This document shows positions 24,304 through 35,254 of a stretch of 64,000 nt of DNA, piece after piece. The translations under genes were made by a program, and so were the position numbers. The stretch is from contig CAJNOL010000247.1 in assembly GCA_905250125.1 (NCBI GenBank), positions 15,296 to 79,295 of the forward strand, in the 5' to 3' direction. How positions within the stretch are numbered: the stretch's first letter is position 1; the number at the start of each line of letters is the position of its first letter. The DNA is from Rotaria sordida (taxonomy: Eukaryota > Rotifera > Eurotatoria > Philodinida > Philodinidae). The notes beneath the pieces were generated by a model that was not told where the DNA came from, made no database searches, and worked only from the letters and a program-made list of their open reading frames with translations.

Positions 24304-25887
24304 ATTAATCTCTGTTTGACTTTTAAAAATTCAAATTTTCGTTTTTCGATTTATACGAAATTCTTAACTAAATTGATTAGGTTCCTATGCTATGAAAATA
24401 TATTCATTCCACAAGTTCTCATTTGATTGTTCAGTCTGAACACTAAAACCGAAAGTTGGATAATGCAAACAGACAAGACGATCGATTCATTTGAAATTAT
24501 TGAGAGATAATGTTATTTCATTTTCAAATTTACTCCATAAATTCTGAACATTTTTTCGAATGCATCTATAGATCTCACGAATTCGATATTCTGGATTCTA
24601 AAGCCTTTAATCAATTCAACTCAACAAAACCCATTTGATTTGTGGTTCTAATTGGTTTGAGTTGATCATTTTTGAAACATATTGTCCAATTTTCTTAAGG
24701 GCCCTCCTTGGAAAATCGGATTTTCAAAGAAATATCGAAGTTAAGTTCTTATCAGAGGAAAGTGCAGCAAAGCTTCCTCTTTCAGAATATATATATATAT
24801 ATGGCTTTTTGGAAAATGACCAAATTTTCAAAGACTTATCACATGAAACTTTGACTCTACTACCATATTTTTGGAGAAATTTTCGTTGTTTTTAAAGTTT
24901 TTTTTACTTTTGGAAAAACTGCATTGCCACTTGCATTATCATTGCATAGAACATTTTAAATATTAATCAGCATGTCAGATGACGTTAGCTACCTTCATTT
25001 ATTACATACTTTAAAATAGTCCACTGGAATTTATTAAAAATATACCATTGTAATATGATTTGTTCTGGATTCGAATGAAAAAATCCCGCTCTAAAACTTC
25101 CTTAGCGTTTTTCTCAAAACATGGTTTCTAGGGAGGAAAATTGAAACAACTCCCTATTGGCTCGGGATATCACCGATGTCTTTTTTTATTTTAAAGGTCT
25201 TAATCAGAGCTAACTTTCCATCGGACGGATTTTTGATACTTGATTCCTGGATTGAGAAAAGTGAGATTTACTGTCGATCGAGTCATCTGTTTTATGCTTG
25301 TTTTGAACACCATGTTCCTTGAAATGTTCATAAAAAATGAATGGAAGGGAATTTCAAAATTCCGTCTGACGACAAGTTGTGCACAGAGACTCGCTTTAAT
25401 TTGAAACCAGTCCAAGCTCTGTAGCCCTTATAACGACACAATTATTTCGATTCTCCTGGAAGGTAGGAAAACAAGTCGGAAGTTTGGTTTAGCAAAGTAT
25501 ATCAGGCTGAAATTTTTACCACAAGCGTTTCTCACTAGGACCAATCGTTCCTAGAAATTTCAGCCCAAACGATCCGTTCTAACTGGGAAATCAATACTGA
25601 GAGGTTCTCCTTAAATAGATTTTACTTGAATCCCATTGTACTCAATACCAGTACTGGAGTACATTCGTATTTAGTACCAGTACTAAGTACAAATGTACTT
25701 AAACAAATGCTCTCTTTGCAGACTCGATACTTTTACGTTCATTATTTATAGTGTTTTCTTCTTTTTAAACGATTCTAAATGTCTCATATCTATTGGACAT
25801 ATTCTTGACCTGTAAAGAAGGGCATGATAATTAAAACTTTTATTATTGTTATTAGTTTTTCTGTTTCTGTATTTTAAATTTTATTTA

Positions 25888-25924
25888 TTAACCCTTTCGC
25901 GGCGGATGTCCCGTATACGGGATG
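25888..25924. repeat. TTAA-CCCTTT terminus with a perfect palindrome
   Basis: TTAA is followed directly by CCCTTTCGCGGCGG and then the perfect palindrome ATCCCGTATACGGGAT-like core (TCCCGTATACGGGA). TTAA plus CCC is how many piggyBac-type ends begin. No matching GGGTTAA end was found nearby, so this may be a solitary end. Confidence 0.4.
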
Positions 25925-26804
25925 GTGAATTATTTCCTTTGATACAAGTGCCAAAGTGTACTCGAAGCTGCAATTTGATACTAGTACTTAACCAATTCTG
26001 TCTATTATAATGAGAAACAAACTTGAGGAATGGAAGTTATACAGCAAAGATGCATTTTTAATGCAAAACTTCCAATGCCTATCCACTCTCTGTCTAAAAA
26101 ACCGTACGCATGTTGGCACGACACTTTCCGTCAAAAGTGGAAAGCTTCGTCGACGCTGAAGACGTTGCTTTGTCTGCTGCCACACGACCCGTTGTCTGAA
26201 GGAGAAAGCAAAAATGAGCTACGAGTGTAGGGAATTGAATATTGGATTATGCGTAGTGTACTGTTTTGAGACCTGTCCTACACTTAAATACTTCTAATAA
26301 AAATTATATTATAAACGGTGGAGTCCTGTGATTGCTAGGATTTTCAACAACAAAAACGACCATTTTGATTTTTTAGCTGCACAAGCTTTTTACAACCCGT
26401 GATAAGTACTATGTCATGTATATTTAAATAGATGTCAAAGAAAATAATTTTAAAAATAATTTGTAACAATAAAATACATCTAAATTGAATGAATAATTAC
26501 TTTAAAAATCATGTTTTTAAGTAGAAAATATTGTCACATAACTACAGTTTCTGCCCTCGAATAGTCAGCATTAACACGAATGATTAAAATATTGTAAACA
26601 ACATCATGACGAAAAAAAAAGGACAAATCACGATAAAATTATTTTGCATGCTTCACAATATTTCTTGAACAAAAAATTTGTTCGATCTGAATAAAAAATA
26701 AAATAGTGTACTATTTTTTATAATTTAATGCTGATTCTAACCATATAATTTTTCTTTTCTCAAAAATATTGAAGAATGAAAAATGATTTTATTACGATCT
26801 GTCT

Positions 26805-26885
26805 GTTGTTTTTTTTTCGAAACCTATTTGATTTATTAGGACGATAATTGTTCGATTATAAGAACGAAAATATTCAATTAATTAT
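26805..26885. repeat. Direct-repeat copy of 23318-23390
   Basis: It shares CCTATTTGATTTATTAGG, ACGATAATTGTTCGATTAT and AATATTCAAT with 23318-23390, same orientation. Here the block is not followed by the TIR element that sits next to the first copy. Confidence 0.7.
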
Positions 26886-26941
26886 ACATAAATATTTATT
26901 GTTACGACATTAAAAAGCAAGATAAATGAATAAAAATTGAA

Positions 26942-29900
26942 TTAACGACGTTTAGATGACAGAAGTTCATTAGATGCTCCAGATAAAGATGAAGGTACTG
27001 CAATAAGTACTTCATCAATAAATGATTGACAATTGTGTATATATGAACCACCAAGTAAAATTCGTGCATTTTGTTTATTCATTAATTGAATATGATAAGA
27101 TTCTTCATAAGTAACTCCACCAATGACATAAATAATAATTTCACTTGGTCTGTTAAAATTCAATTTGAAAATTAAAATATTTAATTAAAAAAACAAATCA
27201 TTGCTTACTTAATAATTTGTCCTTGTTGTTGTGATAAATTTTGTTGATTTATTTGATCTTTTGAATTTACATTCGGGTATGATGGATCTTTAAGTTTTCC
27301 ACGTAATAATTGATCAATTAAATCTTTTATTAATGGTACATGTTGTGCATATACATTATCAACTCCCTAATAATATCAAAAAATATAGAATGAAAAATAT
27401 TTTATCTTCATACTCGTAATCCTCGAATAAATTGTCTTGTTATAGCCATTGGTGTTTGTGTATTAAATAAATCAGCTTGTCGAAATTTTAGACCACCATA
27501 TTCAAGTATAGCTTGAAGGAACTATAAGCAAAAAAAAACCGAGGACTAAATAAGAACTTGATTTCTTTTTTTTTTTTTTTTATTTATTTTATATAAAATC
27601 ATTATCATACATGAATGTATTTTTCAGGTAATCTCCGATGTTTTTGTGTTTCATATTTCAATGTATTTAATTCATTACTTGCATGTCGTTCATAACGTAA
27701 TGCATAAAGAGATAAAAGACGAAGAATATCCAAATCACGAATTTTATCATTTTTTATTAAACGTTTTATTTTCTTTTTTTGTTTTTGATTAATAAGAAAA
27801 AATAATAAAATAAGTATAAATAAAATTTTCTTTTTTTTTTAATCATACCTGTACAACATCATTATGATCACCTTGACATACAAGATGTTGTTCAGTTTCA
27901 CTTACTTCAAGTAAATGATAAAGGCCAACAAGACGTGATAATTCACTAATAATAGTTACATGTTTAGAAACAGTACCAGAAAGTTTTTTAAATTGAGGAT
28001 AATTTTCAATGAATGTCTAAGAGAGAAAAACAAAGATATGATCATTTGATCTATGATAGTAATTTCAAAAGAAGAAAAAAAAGAAGCTTTTAGAAATAAT
28101 CCATTTCATAGAAGTGCTAATTGATAAATTGTTTTCCAATCGGAACATGGTGCATCATGTAGACTCTAATGCGTGATAAATACAATGAAAAGACTTCGTG
28201 TTGTTTGTTGCTGGGATTCACCAGTTATACGGTACTTTTTAGCACAATGTCATGATCTCTCGCAAACACGGGAAAAACTTATTTTGAAATTTCAACTTGA
28301 AATTTTACACACACAGAGAGAGAGAGAGAGACGTTGAATAGAATAGTTTATTGTGAAAGTTTTAGATCCTTTTGTTATTTGCATCTGAAGATACAGCTAT
28401 GGCAAAAGCGTGTCTTGTCTATCGTTGATATACACATGTAGATTCGATATTCTTATTTCAAGATAGGAGTAAATCAAAAGATCTAAAATTTTTACAACAA
28501 ACTATTATATTTTGAGGCTTATGTCTGTATAAAATTTCAAGTCGAAATGCAAAAATGAGTTTTTCTAGTATTGCTGACGAGGAAACATTCCCAAGAAATT
28601 CGCTCCGTTTGTCTTCATATTATACCCATATGTAGAGGATCATTAGATTAGAATAACCTCCAAAGAATTCGTACTCTTATTGAGATTTGGCTGAGATATC
28701 GAATTTTTAGTTGATTTTTCCTGTTGGAAGTTAGTTTTGGAACAAAATCATATCTTCAAATTTCGACCTGAACTTTTGTCAACATAAGCGTCTTGTTAAG
28801 ACTTAGCTCATGCATAAAGTTTCATCATTTTTAGAAATTCCATTTCTGAAATATGAATATTCCAAAATATCCATGTTTTACACTACATCTATAAAAAAGT
28901 GCCTGTTTTTTTTTTGAAAAATTTATATTTCAAACATGCAATTTCTAAAAATGACGAAACTTTATACATGAGCTAGTCTTAATAAGGCTTCCATGTTAAC
29001 AAAATTTCAGGTCAAAATTCGATATCTCAGCCATATCTCAACAAGAGCACGAACTCTTTTGAGGTTATTCTAATCTAATGGTTCTCTGCATACGGGTATA
29101 ATATGAAGACAAACGGAGCGGATCACTTGGGAATGTTTCTTCGTAAGCATCATTCACGAAAAAATTAGAAACAATGATGAACAAATTTTCATAGTTCTTT
29201 TTCGAATAGTTGATACATTGCTAAATGATTTCGATTAAAATGATAAAAGTAAAACATGTCGAAATATGAGAAGATTAAACTTGTATTCTTTAGATAAAAC
29301 TTGTTTATTCATATATCGATAACAATGAAACTGATTTCTTTAATTTTGTTACTATTTATAAGAATTTATTGAAATCATTTGTTTTTCTAATACAGTTTAA
29401 TCGAAAATATATAGACTAGCATTTAACTCAAATCCAAATGGTGATTTGAATAGCCAATGAGGTTCTCTGTTAAATGCATGTCATACCGAAATTTTATAGA
29501 TGGAGTATAAGAAGATTTACTGAAAAATCAAACACGATAGCTTTCAGATTCCAGAAAACTGTATGAAAATTAGTTTTTAAAAGTATCGTCTTGAAGATTA
29601 AAAAATCCTGAGTAAAATGAGAGCTTGTCATATTTTCTATGACGGTCTCTTAAAAAGTTATAACTATCGCACGGCGAAATTTATCATCGTATGACTAAAA
29701 AAAACGCATTTTTTGTGATGCTGATAACTTTTAAGAGAAAACCATAGGAAAATCAGCGACTCCTCATTCTATTCAGGATTTTGTGTTCTTCACAATAGTA
29801 CTCTAAGTTTTCTTGGAATGGATAACTACCGTGTTTAGTTTCTGAGAAACCTTTCTCTCTTAGTCTATCTATCAAATTTCAGTATGGAATACATTTGATA

Positions 29901-31538
29901 GAGAATTGCATCGGTTATTCAAACCACTTTTTAGATTTTGAGTTAAATACTTGGCATTGTAGAAAAAAATACTTTGGTCTTACATTTTTTATCAGTACCG
30001 TATATGATAGAATATGACGCTAACAGAGATGAATTTCTATTTTAGACAAGAACATAAGGTTCTCCGTTGTCCTCTCGTTTGCTATTCAAATTATACAAAG
30101 AATAGTTAATACGAATATCAAAAACTAAGGAATTTTCATAATCTTAAGGGGATGTTACGTTTATGACAAATATCTTGAAATCTTTTATTATAATAGGAAT
30201 ATATCCTAGTTAAGATACCAACCTTCATATCACCAATAGATTCAATTTTTGATTGACTTTTATGTTTTTCTTGAAAATGTTCCATTAATCCTTTAATATT
30301 TGTTGCTATTTCACCAAAATTACTATAAAGATTCTATACAAAAAAAAAAACATGATTTTAATAATTGAATATCTTTTTTTCTTTTACATTTGCGTAAAAT
30401 TCATCATATTCAGCATTCATAACAACTTCTTCAAGTTCTTTTGTAATACTTGGTACTTGATTAAGATTAACACGATTATTTTTAATACCAATCAATTCAT
30501 GAACCATTGCTTGATATGTCCACTATAAAAACAAAGAATTTTATTTATTTATTTATTTTTCTTGAATTATATAAATATCAATCAAACTTGATTAAGTAAT
30601 GGAGTAATTGCATCTTCTCGTCGATCAATAATTAAAACAATTGTTTGATTAATATCATTTGGATTTGATGCTGTAAAATCAACTTGACGTTTAAGAGTAC
30701 TCTAGATTATTTTTAAAAAATAACCTAAATTAGAAACTATATTTTTCATATTATCTTACAGAAAGTTTATCAGCAAGTATTCTTGCCATATTTGATGATT
30801 TTTGATAACGAATTGTTGCACTTTTTTTACGTAATGAAAGTAATACTGAAACAAGACCTTGAACTGTTCGACGAAGTAAGTTATCATTCCATTCATAATT
30901 TTGCTATTAAATATTGAAAAAATAAAACAATTTTTTTCATAGATAATTGATTATTACCTGATAAGTATTTGGAATATTAAGTGAATATAAATGTGGATTA
31001 ATAGCTAAATAATCTGCATAATATTCTTGTACAACTCGTACACATTCAAATTCATCAGCTTCAGCTAAACTTTTTATATCACTCATTTCAACAAAATTAG
31101 TAAAATCTAAAAACAAAAATAATTTATTTAGATTTATTTTACAAATTAAAAAATCTATATTTACAAATAAAATAATTTCCATATTTTGGTTCATGTAATT
31201 CACGTACTAATGCTTGAATATTTTCTTCTGTTGGTCGTAAAAAACAAATGGCACTTAAATGTTTTAATGATTTTTGTCCACCCATATCAATACGTTCAAA
31301 AAGAAAAACTTCTTTTTGAAGAATTTCTGATTGAGCATAAACCATACTAACAATAGATGCCTATTAAAAAAGAAAAAACAATTTTATTATTATTAATAAT
31401 AACAAAAACAAAATAAAAGTTTTTTTTCGTGAGAACCGTTTCTTTATCCATAACAAGCCCTTTTATAGTTGGACCACAATCTTCAATCATTCGATTGATA
31501 TAAGAACGAACGGCTTCAATAAGATTAATATTTGTCAT
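26942..31538 (-). CDS. VPS45: VPS45, Sec1/Munc18-family protein
   Basis: Twelve exons on the minus strand join in frame to 584 aa (human VPS45 is 570): 31538-31437, 31360-31165, 31106-30958, 30903-30760, 30701-30588, 30522-30388, 30333-30223, 28016-27849, 27772-27611, 27521-27414, 27366-27209 and 27149-26942. The N-terminus has [19 protein letters not shown] and [19 protein letters not shown], nearly identical to animal VPS45. Further blocks are [46 protein letters not shown] and the C-terminal [14 protein letters not shown]45 binds syntaxin-16/Tlg2-type SNAREs and drives endosomal SNARE assembly. The donor of exon 1 (ACG|GTTCTC) is weak but the frame requires it. Introns are 38-81 bp except intron 7 (28017-30222), which holds two palindromic elements. 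Confidence 0.96.
28314..28331. repeat. (AG)n microsatellite
   Basis: About nine AG units within VPS45 intron 7. Confidence 0.8.
28550..29166. mobile_element. Long palindrome 1 in VPS45 intron 7
   Basis: The left arm, about 28550-28855, matches the complement of about 28920-29166. Landmarks are CGCTCCGTTTGTCTTCATAT at 28601 against ATATGAAGACAAACGGAGCG at 29101, and GAGATATCGAATTTT at 28691 against AAAATTCGATATCTC. The loop is about 60 bp. There is no coding content. Transcription through the intron would yield a hairpin with a stem of roughly 250-300 bp. Confidence 0.85.
29415..29966. mobile_element. Long palindrome 2 in VPS45 intron 7
   Basis: The left arm, 29415-29690, is the complement of 29700-29966 with almost no loop. 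Pairs include ATTTAACTCAAAT against TTTGAGTTAAAT, AAAATCCTGAGTAAAATGAG against CTCATTCTATTCAGGATTTT, and GTCTCTTAAAAAGTTATAA against TAACTTTTAAGAGA. Arms diverge by about one base in five by eye. It belongs to a different family from palindrome 1. Confidence 0.85.
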
Positions 31539-31803
31539 AATGATTAGAAAGTTTCTTTTTTTTGTTTTGTGTTGAATATTGATTTCCTAAAATGCAGTCG
31601 ATCAATCGATCGAATGTTCAACTTGTCAATCAATTCATTGCTTACTCAACTTAAGCCAATCATATTCGATATGATGAAGAGGACGCTAGATGTATTTATT
31701 GTAGAATATAAAGTATTCGTAGCGATTTTCTTTTCTATATTTTTTGTTGAATGGTTGCTCAATTTGACGTTATGACGAGTTATATGAACGAATGAGCTGC
31801 AAG

Positions 31804-32366
31804 GTTTTCAGACAAAACAAAATGTTTGTTTACTTTTGGCTTACTTGAAAAAGTTTTCCATAAGTCAAAAGTTATGGGTTAGGACCAGAAGTTTGTGATC
31901 TTTCCGAATATGAGCTTTGAAAAGTCGAAAAAAAAAATAGTTTGGACCTTTTTTGAATTTTTCAGCTTGTAGAGCGAACACCACTCTAGAAACTTGATGT
32001 TTTGATCAACAAATGTTTTGCATAGAAAGGAGCTCTTCGCAAAATACCTATTACTTTACTTGGATAAAATCTACAGCTTAATTCGAATATAATATTTTAG
32101 AAAGAAGTATCTGTCCGAGAAAAAATCATTGACACCGATAACTTTTAGCATCTTCGAAAAGTGACTTTGTAGGGGCTTAGTAAAAATTTGTTGATTCACC
32201 ATCGAATCTGATTTGTAAGTTCTTTCAACAATTTCTTCAGTGTTCTCGAACAAAAACTAAAATAAAACTTCTAAGCGCACATCCATAAAGAGTATAAATT
32301 TCTACTATCAGATACACTTTCAATGGACCTCCAAAAATAAACAAACATTTGGTCTGAACACTTTCT
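31804..32366. repeat. Fold-back element with diverged arms
   Basis: TTCAGACAAAACAAAATG and TGTTTGTTTACTTTTGG near 31808-31846 are mirrored by CCAAAAATAAACAAACATTT and GGTCTGAA at 32332-32358. Similarity decays beyond about 50 bp into each arm. Confidence 0.55.
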
Positions 32367-33284
32367 ACTCATTTATTACTTATTTTTGATTCTGATATAG
32401 ATTGATTATAGTCTTTAATCTTTCTAGTTGACAGATATGTGAATAATTCTTGAAGAAAAACTACTCGCTAAAATGATAGTTTAAATTTATCGAGTATGAT
32501 CTCGTGTCTATTCAAGGATGAAACAAATGCAATGAGAACCATCACTGACAAAAAAAACAAAGTTGAAAAGATACAATCAATAATTAAACTCAACTATTAA
32601 AGACCATTTCAAATATGTCGCTGTTATCCTCATATGTGAATTTTTATAGCACCATTAGCGAGAAAGTTGCTCCACATGTTTATTTCTATGAATTTCAGAT
32701 ATTCAGATGTTGAGATCTTGAAGTTAACTTTCAGATTGAACATATATGACATGTTATTACAAATATGAATAATGAAACGAGTTTAGCATCACATAACTTA
32801 TCATTTCGTAAAGCAATTGTTACTGAATATGTTTTATAAATCATATCACAAAATATATGATGTAAATTGTCTTATCGATCTCGGACATTCTTTTGTTTTC
32901 GATAGAAATCTTATTTATAAATAGAATAAAGTCTTAATCCAGTCAATGATAACATATTATACAAAATTATATATTAAAATGAGTGCATTTGTTACTAATT
33001 ATTTTCTTCGAACTTAATGAAACAAACAGTTCGTTCTAGTTTGATATTTTAAGTTAGAAATGAAGCAATTGAAAAATTCTCCCATATATATGTAAGAAAA
33101 AGGCAAATCGAAGGAATATTGAGGATGATGAGTTTCTGACTTTGTTCAATAGGGCAACTCTTACTCGATTCATATTCAAATAACAACATCGATTGATCAC
33201 AAAAATACAATAATACATCATGATTTAATATTTAAATCAAATACGAACAAGATGATCCTGATCCTAGTCCTGGCGGAACCGAGC

Positions 33285-33362
33285 CCAACACTTTTTCATT
33301 GAAAATGATATCTTTTATAGTCGTGTAAGACTTGCATGAAATGTCATATTCTTACGAGTTGT
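33285..33362. repeat. Dispersed repeat, copy 2
   Basis: Same block as 17520-17603: CCAACACTTTTTCATTGA, TCTTTTATAGTCGTGTA and AGACTTGC in the same order and orientation. Confidence 0.75.
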
Positions 33363-34557
33363 ATATTCTAAAATTTTATGAGAAAATTATTGAGTAACGA
33401 TCACTTCAATATTTTGTGTTACAGTTTTGATGATAAAATTAATTCATTTTTTTTTTGTAAACAAGAGTTGTCAAACACAATGACGTATAGAATAGACGAA
33501 ATATTAGTGAATTTAAAAAAGTAAAGAATCTTCAAGAGAAAGGACCTTAGGCGTCATGTGATATGTCTCGAGCGCAATAACACTGCTAAAAAATGATATT
33601 GCATTTTTGTCTAATCATTACTAGTTTGAATCTTATATACATTAACTTATGCATTCAAAACAACATCGTCATCATTTTATTAGTTTTTATCACGTGATAT
33701 TCTCTATTGTTTGAACATAGATGAATTTGAGAATGAACGATTTTTGTGTTGAATTCAAGTTGTTCATAGTAGATACATGTATGGATGAAAATTCTTATCA
33801 ACACTTTCATGCACACTATGTGAAAGGAAGACTTCTATAAACATCTATAACCTCGTCAGGAAAGTTTACAAAAATCAATTTTTCCACAATCAAGAAAAAA
33901 ACAATGTTTATATTTTTTCTTTAATGAGAACTATAAACTGATGCTTAATAAACAAGGAACCGTTATGTCGATGTACTAGTTTTATTATCTGATACGTTTA
34001 AAAGAAAATGTATATCAGTTTATGTAACAAACATAAAGTATAGATTATGTTTAGTAGATAATAATACTATCATCAAAATAAAAGCTTGAATTAAATGTTA
34101 CATATCGACTTTTAGTATACATGCTGAGAAAATAAGCAATTTTTTTTTTCAATTTTCAAAATAAGCAAAATCAACTTTATGTTCGCTTCATTATTTCTAT
34201 CCAATCGTGTTTTGTTATAAAATTATACATGCATTATCTCTCTTTGCATGTACAAATGAAAGAAAATTATTATGAACTGTATGTTCTCTCTCAGTGTCTC
34301 GTCATCTTATCTCACCGACGAACGCCGCACCGTGTCGATCATATGTTGGTCACCCTGATGTAACCAACAAACAAAGAAAGAATGTGAAAGCAAGCAGTCA
34401 TCTTCGTATCTATTATACACAATAGACAACATCGGTCATCTTTTTTTTTTTATTTTCTCTGCGTTATTTCTTTTGTTTTTTTTCGATAATATACAAAATA
34501 CACGTCCGTCACCGTTATCAGGTCGATCGGTCAACCGTTTCATTGTTAAACGATGAA

Positions 34558-34566
34558 TATAAATAG
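34558..34566 (+). promoter_or_regulatory. TATA box of the secreted-protein gene
   Basis: TATAAATAG lies 77-85 bp upstream of the ATG at 34643, leaving room for transcription to start near 34590 and a short 5' UTR. It is the cleanest core promoter in the window. Confidence 0.65.
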
Positions 34567-34642
34567 CAGTGTTCAATGAACATATTCATTCGCATTCATT
34601 TTCTTTTTTTTGAATCCATTACAACACAATCGAACGTCAAGT

Positions 34643-35254
34643 ATGTCGTACATATTCACTTTGATTCTCTTCTTTATTGGTATTGGAAATCTTGATGCTA
34701 TGGTTCCACCAGCAATGATCAATGCAGATACTGCTGAACTTGCAAGATTTTCTCGTGAAGTACGGGCAATGTTTCCACCGGCAGTACGTGGTTTGGTCAA
34801 GGCCAGTTGTCAAATGGTGTCGCAATGCTGTCCAACAATTCGATCTCAAATGTTATCATTTGCTTTATTCGGTGATAAAGATGGAATGGTAGAACAATGT
34901 TTTGGCAAGAAAGATTCACCTAATTATCGTGCCAAACTTGGAGCTTGTCCATCAATTGGAATGATGATGAAAATATCTCAAGAACCAGATGTTATGAAAT
35001 TTTTAAGCATTGACAAATCCAAGTTAGCCTTTGGCAAAACATTAGGACAAACCATGACTGAAGTTTGTTCAGCAGATGATATTATGTCAATTGTGTGTGA
35101 TGCAGACAAAAATAATAGATTACAAGTATGCCAACGAAGAGTATTGGAACATTTAGCTAGAAAAAGCACTGATCAGGTCTACAAGGAAAAAGTCGCCTTT
35201 ATGAAGATGAAAGGCAGAGAATATGGTGCTGTTATCAAACAAGCATTTAATTAA
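34643..35254 (+). CDS. Secreted cysteine-containing protein, unrecognised family
   Basis: A single exon of 203 aa. The ATG at 34643 is chosen because it is the first ATG and begins a clear signal peptide (SYIFTLILFFIGIG core, cleavage near LDA). The mature protein has eight cysteines in an irregular pattern, starting with ASCQMVSQCCP and later EQCF, GACP, EVCS, IVCD and QVCQ, which suggests disulfides. It is largely helical and basic toward the C-terminus (YKEKVAFMKMKGREYG). A TATA box sits at the expected distance upstream and an AATAAA signal at 35344-35349, which together support a compact, strongly expressed intronless gene. I do not recognise the family and assign no function. Confidence 0.8.
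   Translation: MSYIFTLILFFIGIGNLDAMVPPAMINADTAELARFSREVRAMFPPAVRGLVKASCQMVSQCCPTIRSQMLSFALFGDKDGMVEQCFGKKDSPNYRAKLGACPSIGMMMKISQEPDVMKFLSIDKSKLAFGKTLGQTMTEVCSADDIMSIVCDADKNNRLQVCQRRVLEHLARKSTDQVYKEKVAFMKMKGREYGAVIKQAFN

Larger units (their letters stand above)
24304..26941. other. Repeat-rich intergenic DNA, no gene supported
   Basis: Open frames at 24635-24895, 25200-25415 and 25988-26230 show no family features. There is a hairpin at about 25509-25570 with perfect 11-bp arms GGCTGAAATTT, a run of AGTACT and AGTACC words at 25640-25720, a piggyBac-like terminus at 25888, and a direct-repeat copy at 26805-26885. Confidence 0.5.
31539..34557. other. Intergenic, with a fold-back element and a dispersed repeat
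   Basis: Three kilobases between divergent VPS45 and the secreted protein gene. It contains a fold-back element at 31804-32366 and a dispersed repeat copy at 33285-33362. No gene is supported. Confidence 0.5.

Noticed and set aside
24635..24895. ORF of 86 codons
   Set aside because: No recognisable features; crosses a TA microsatellite; likely chance.
25988..26230. Overlapping ORFs in a GC-richer patch near a piggyBac-like end, considered as a transposase remnant
   Set aside because: No DDD motif or zinc-finger-like Cys pattern could be recognised in any frame.
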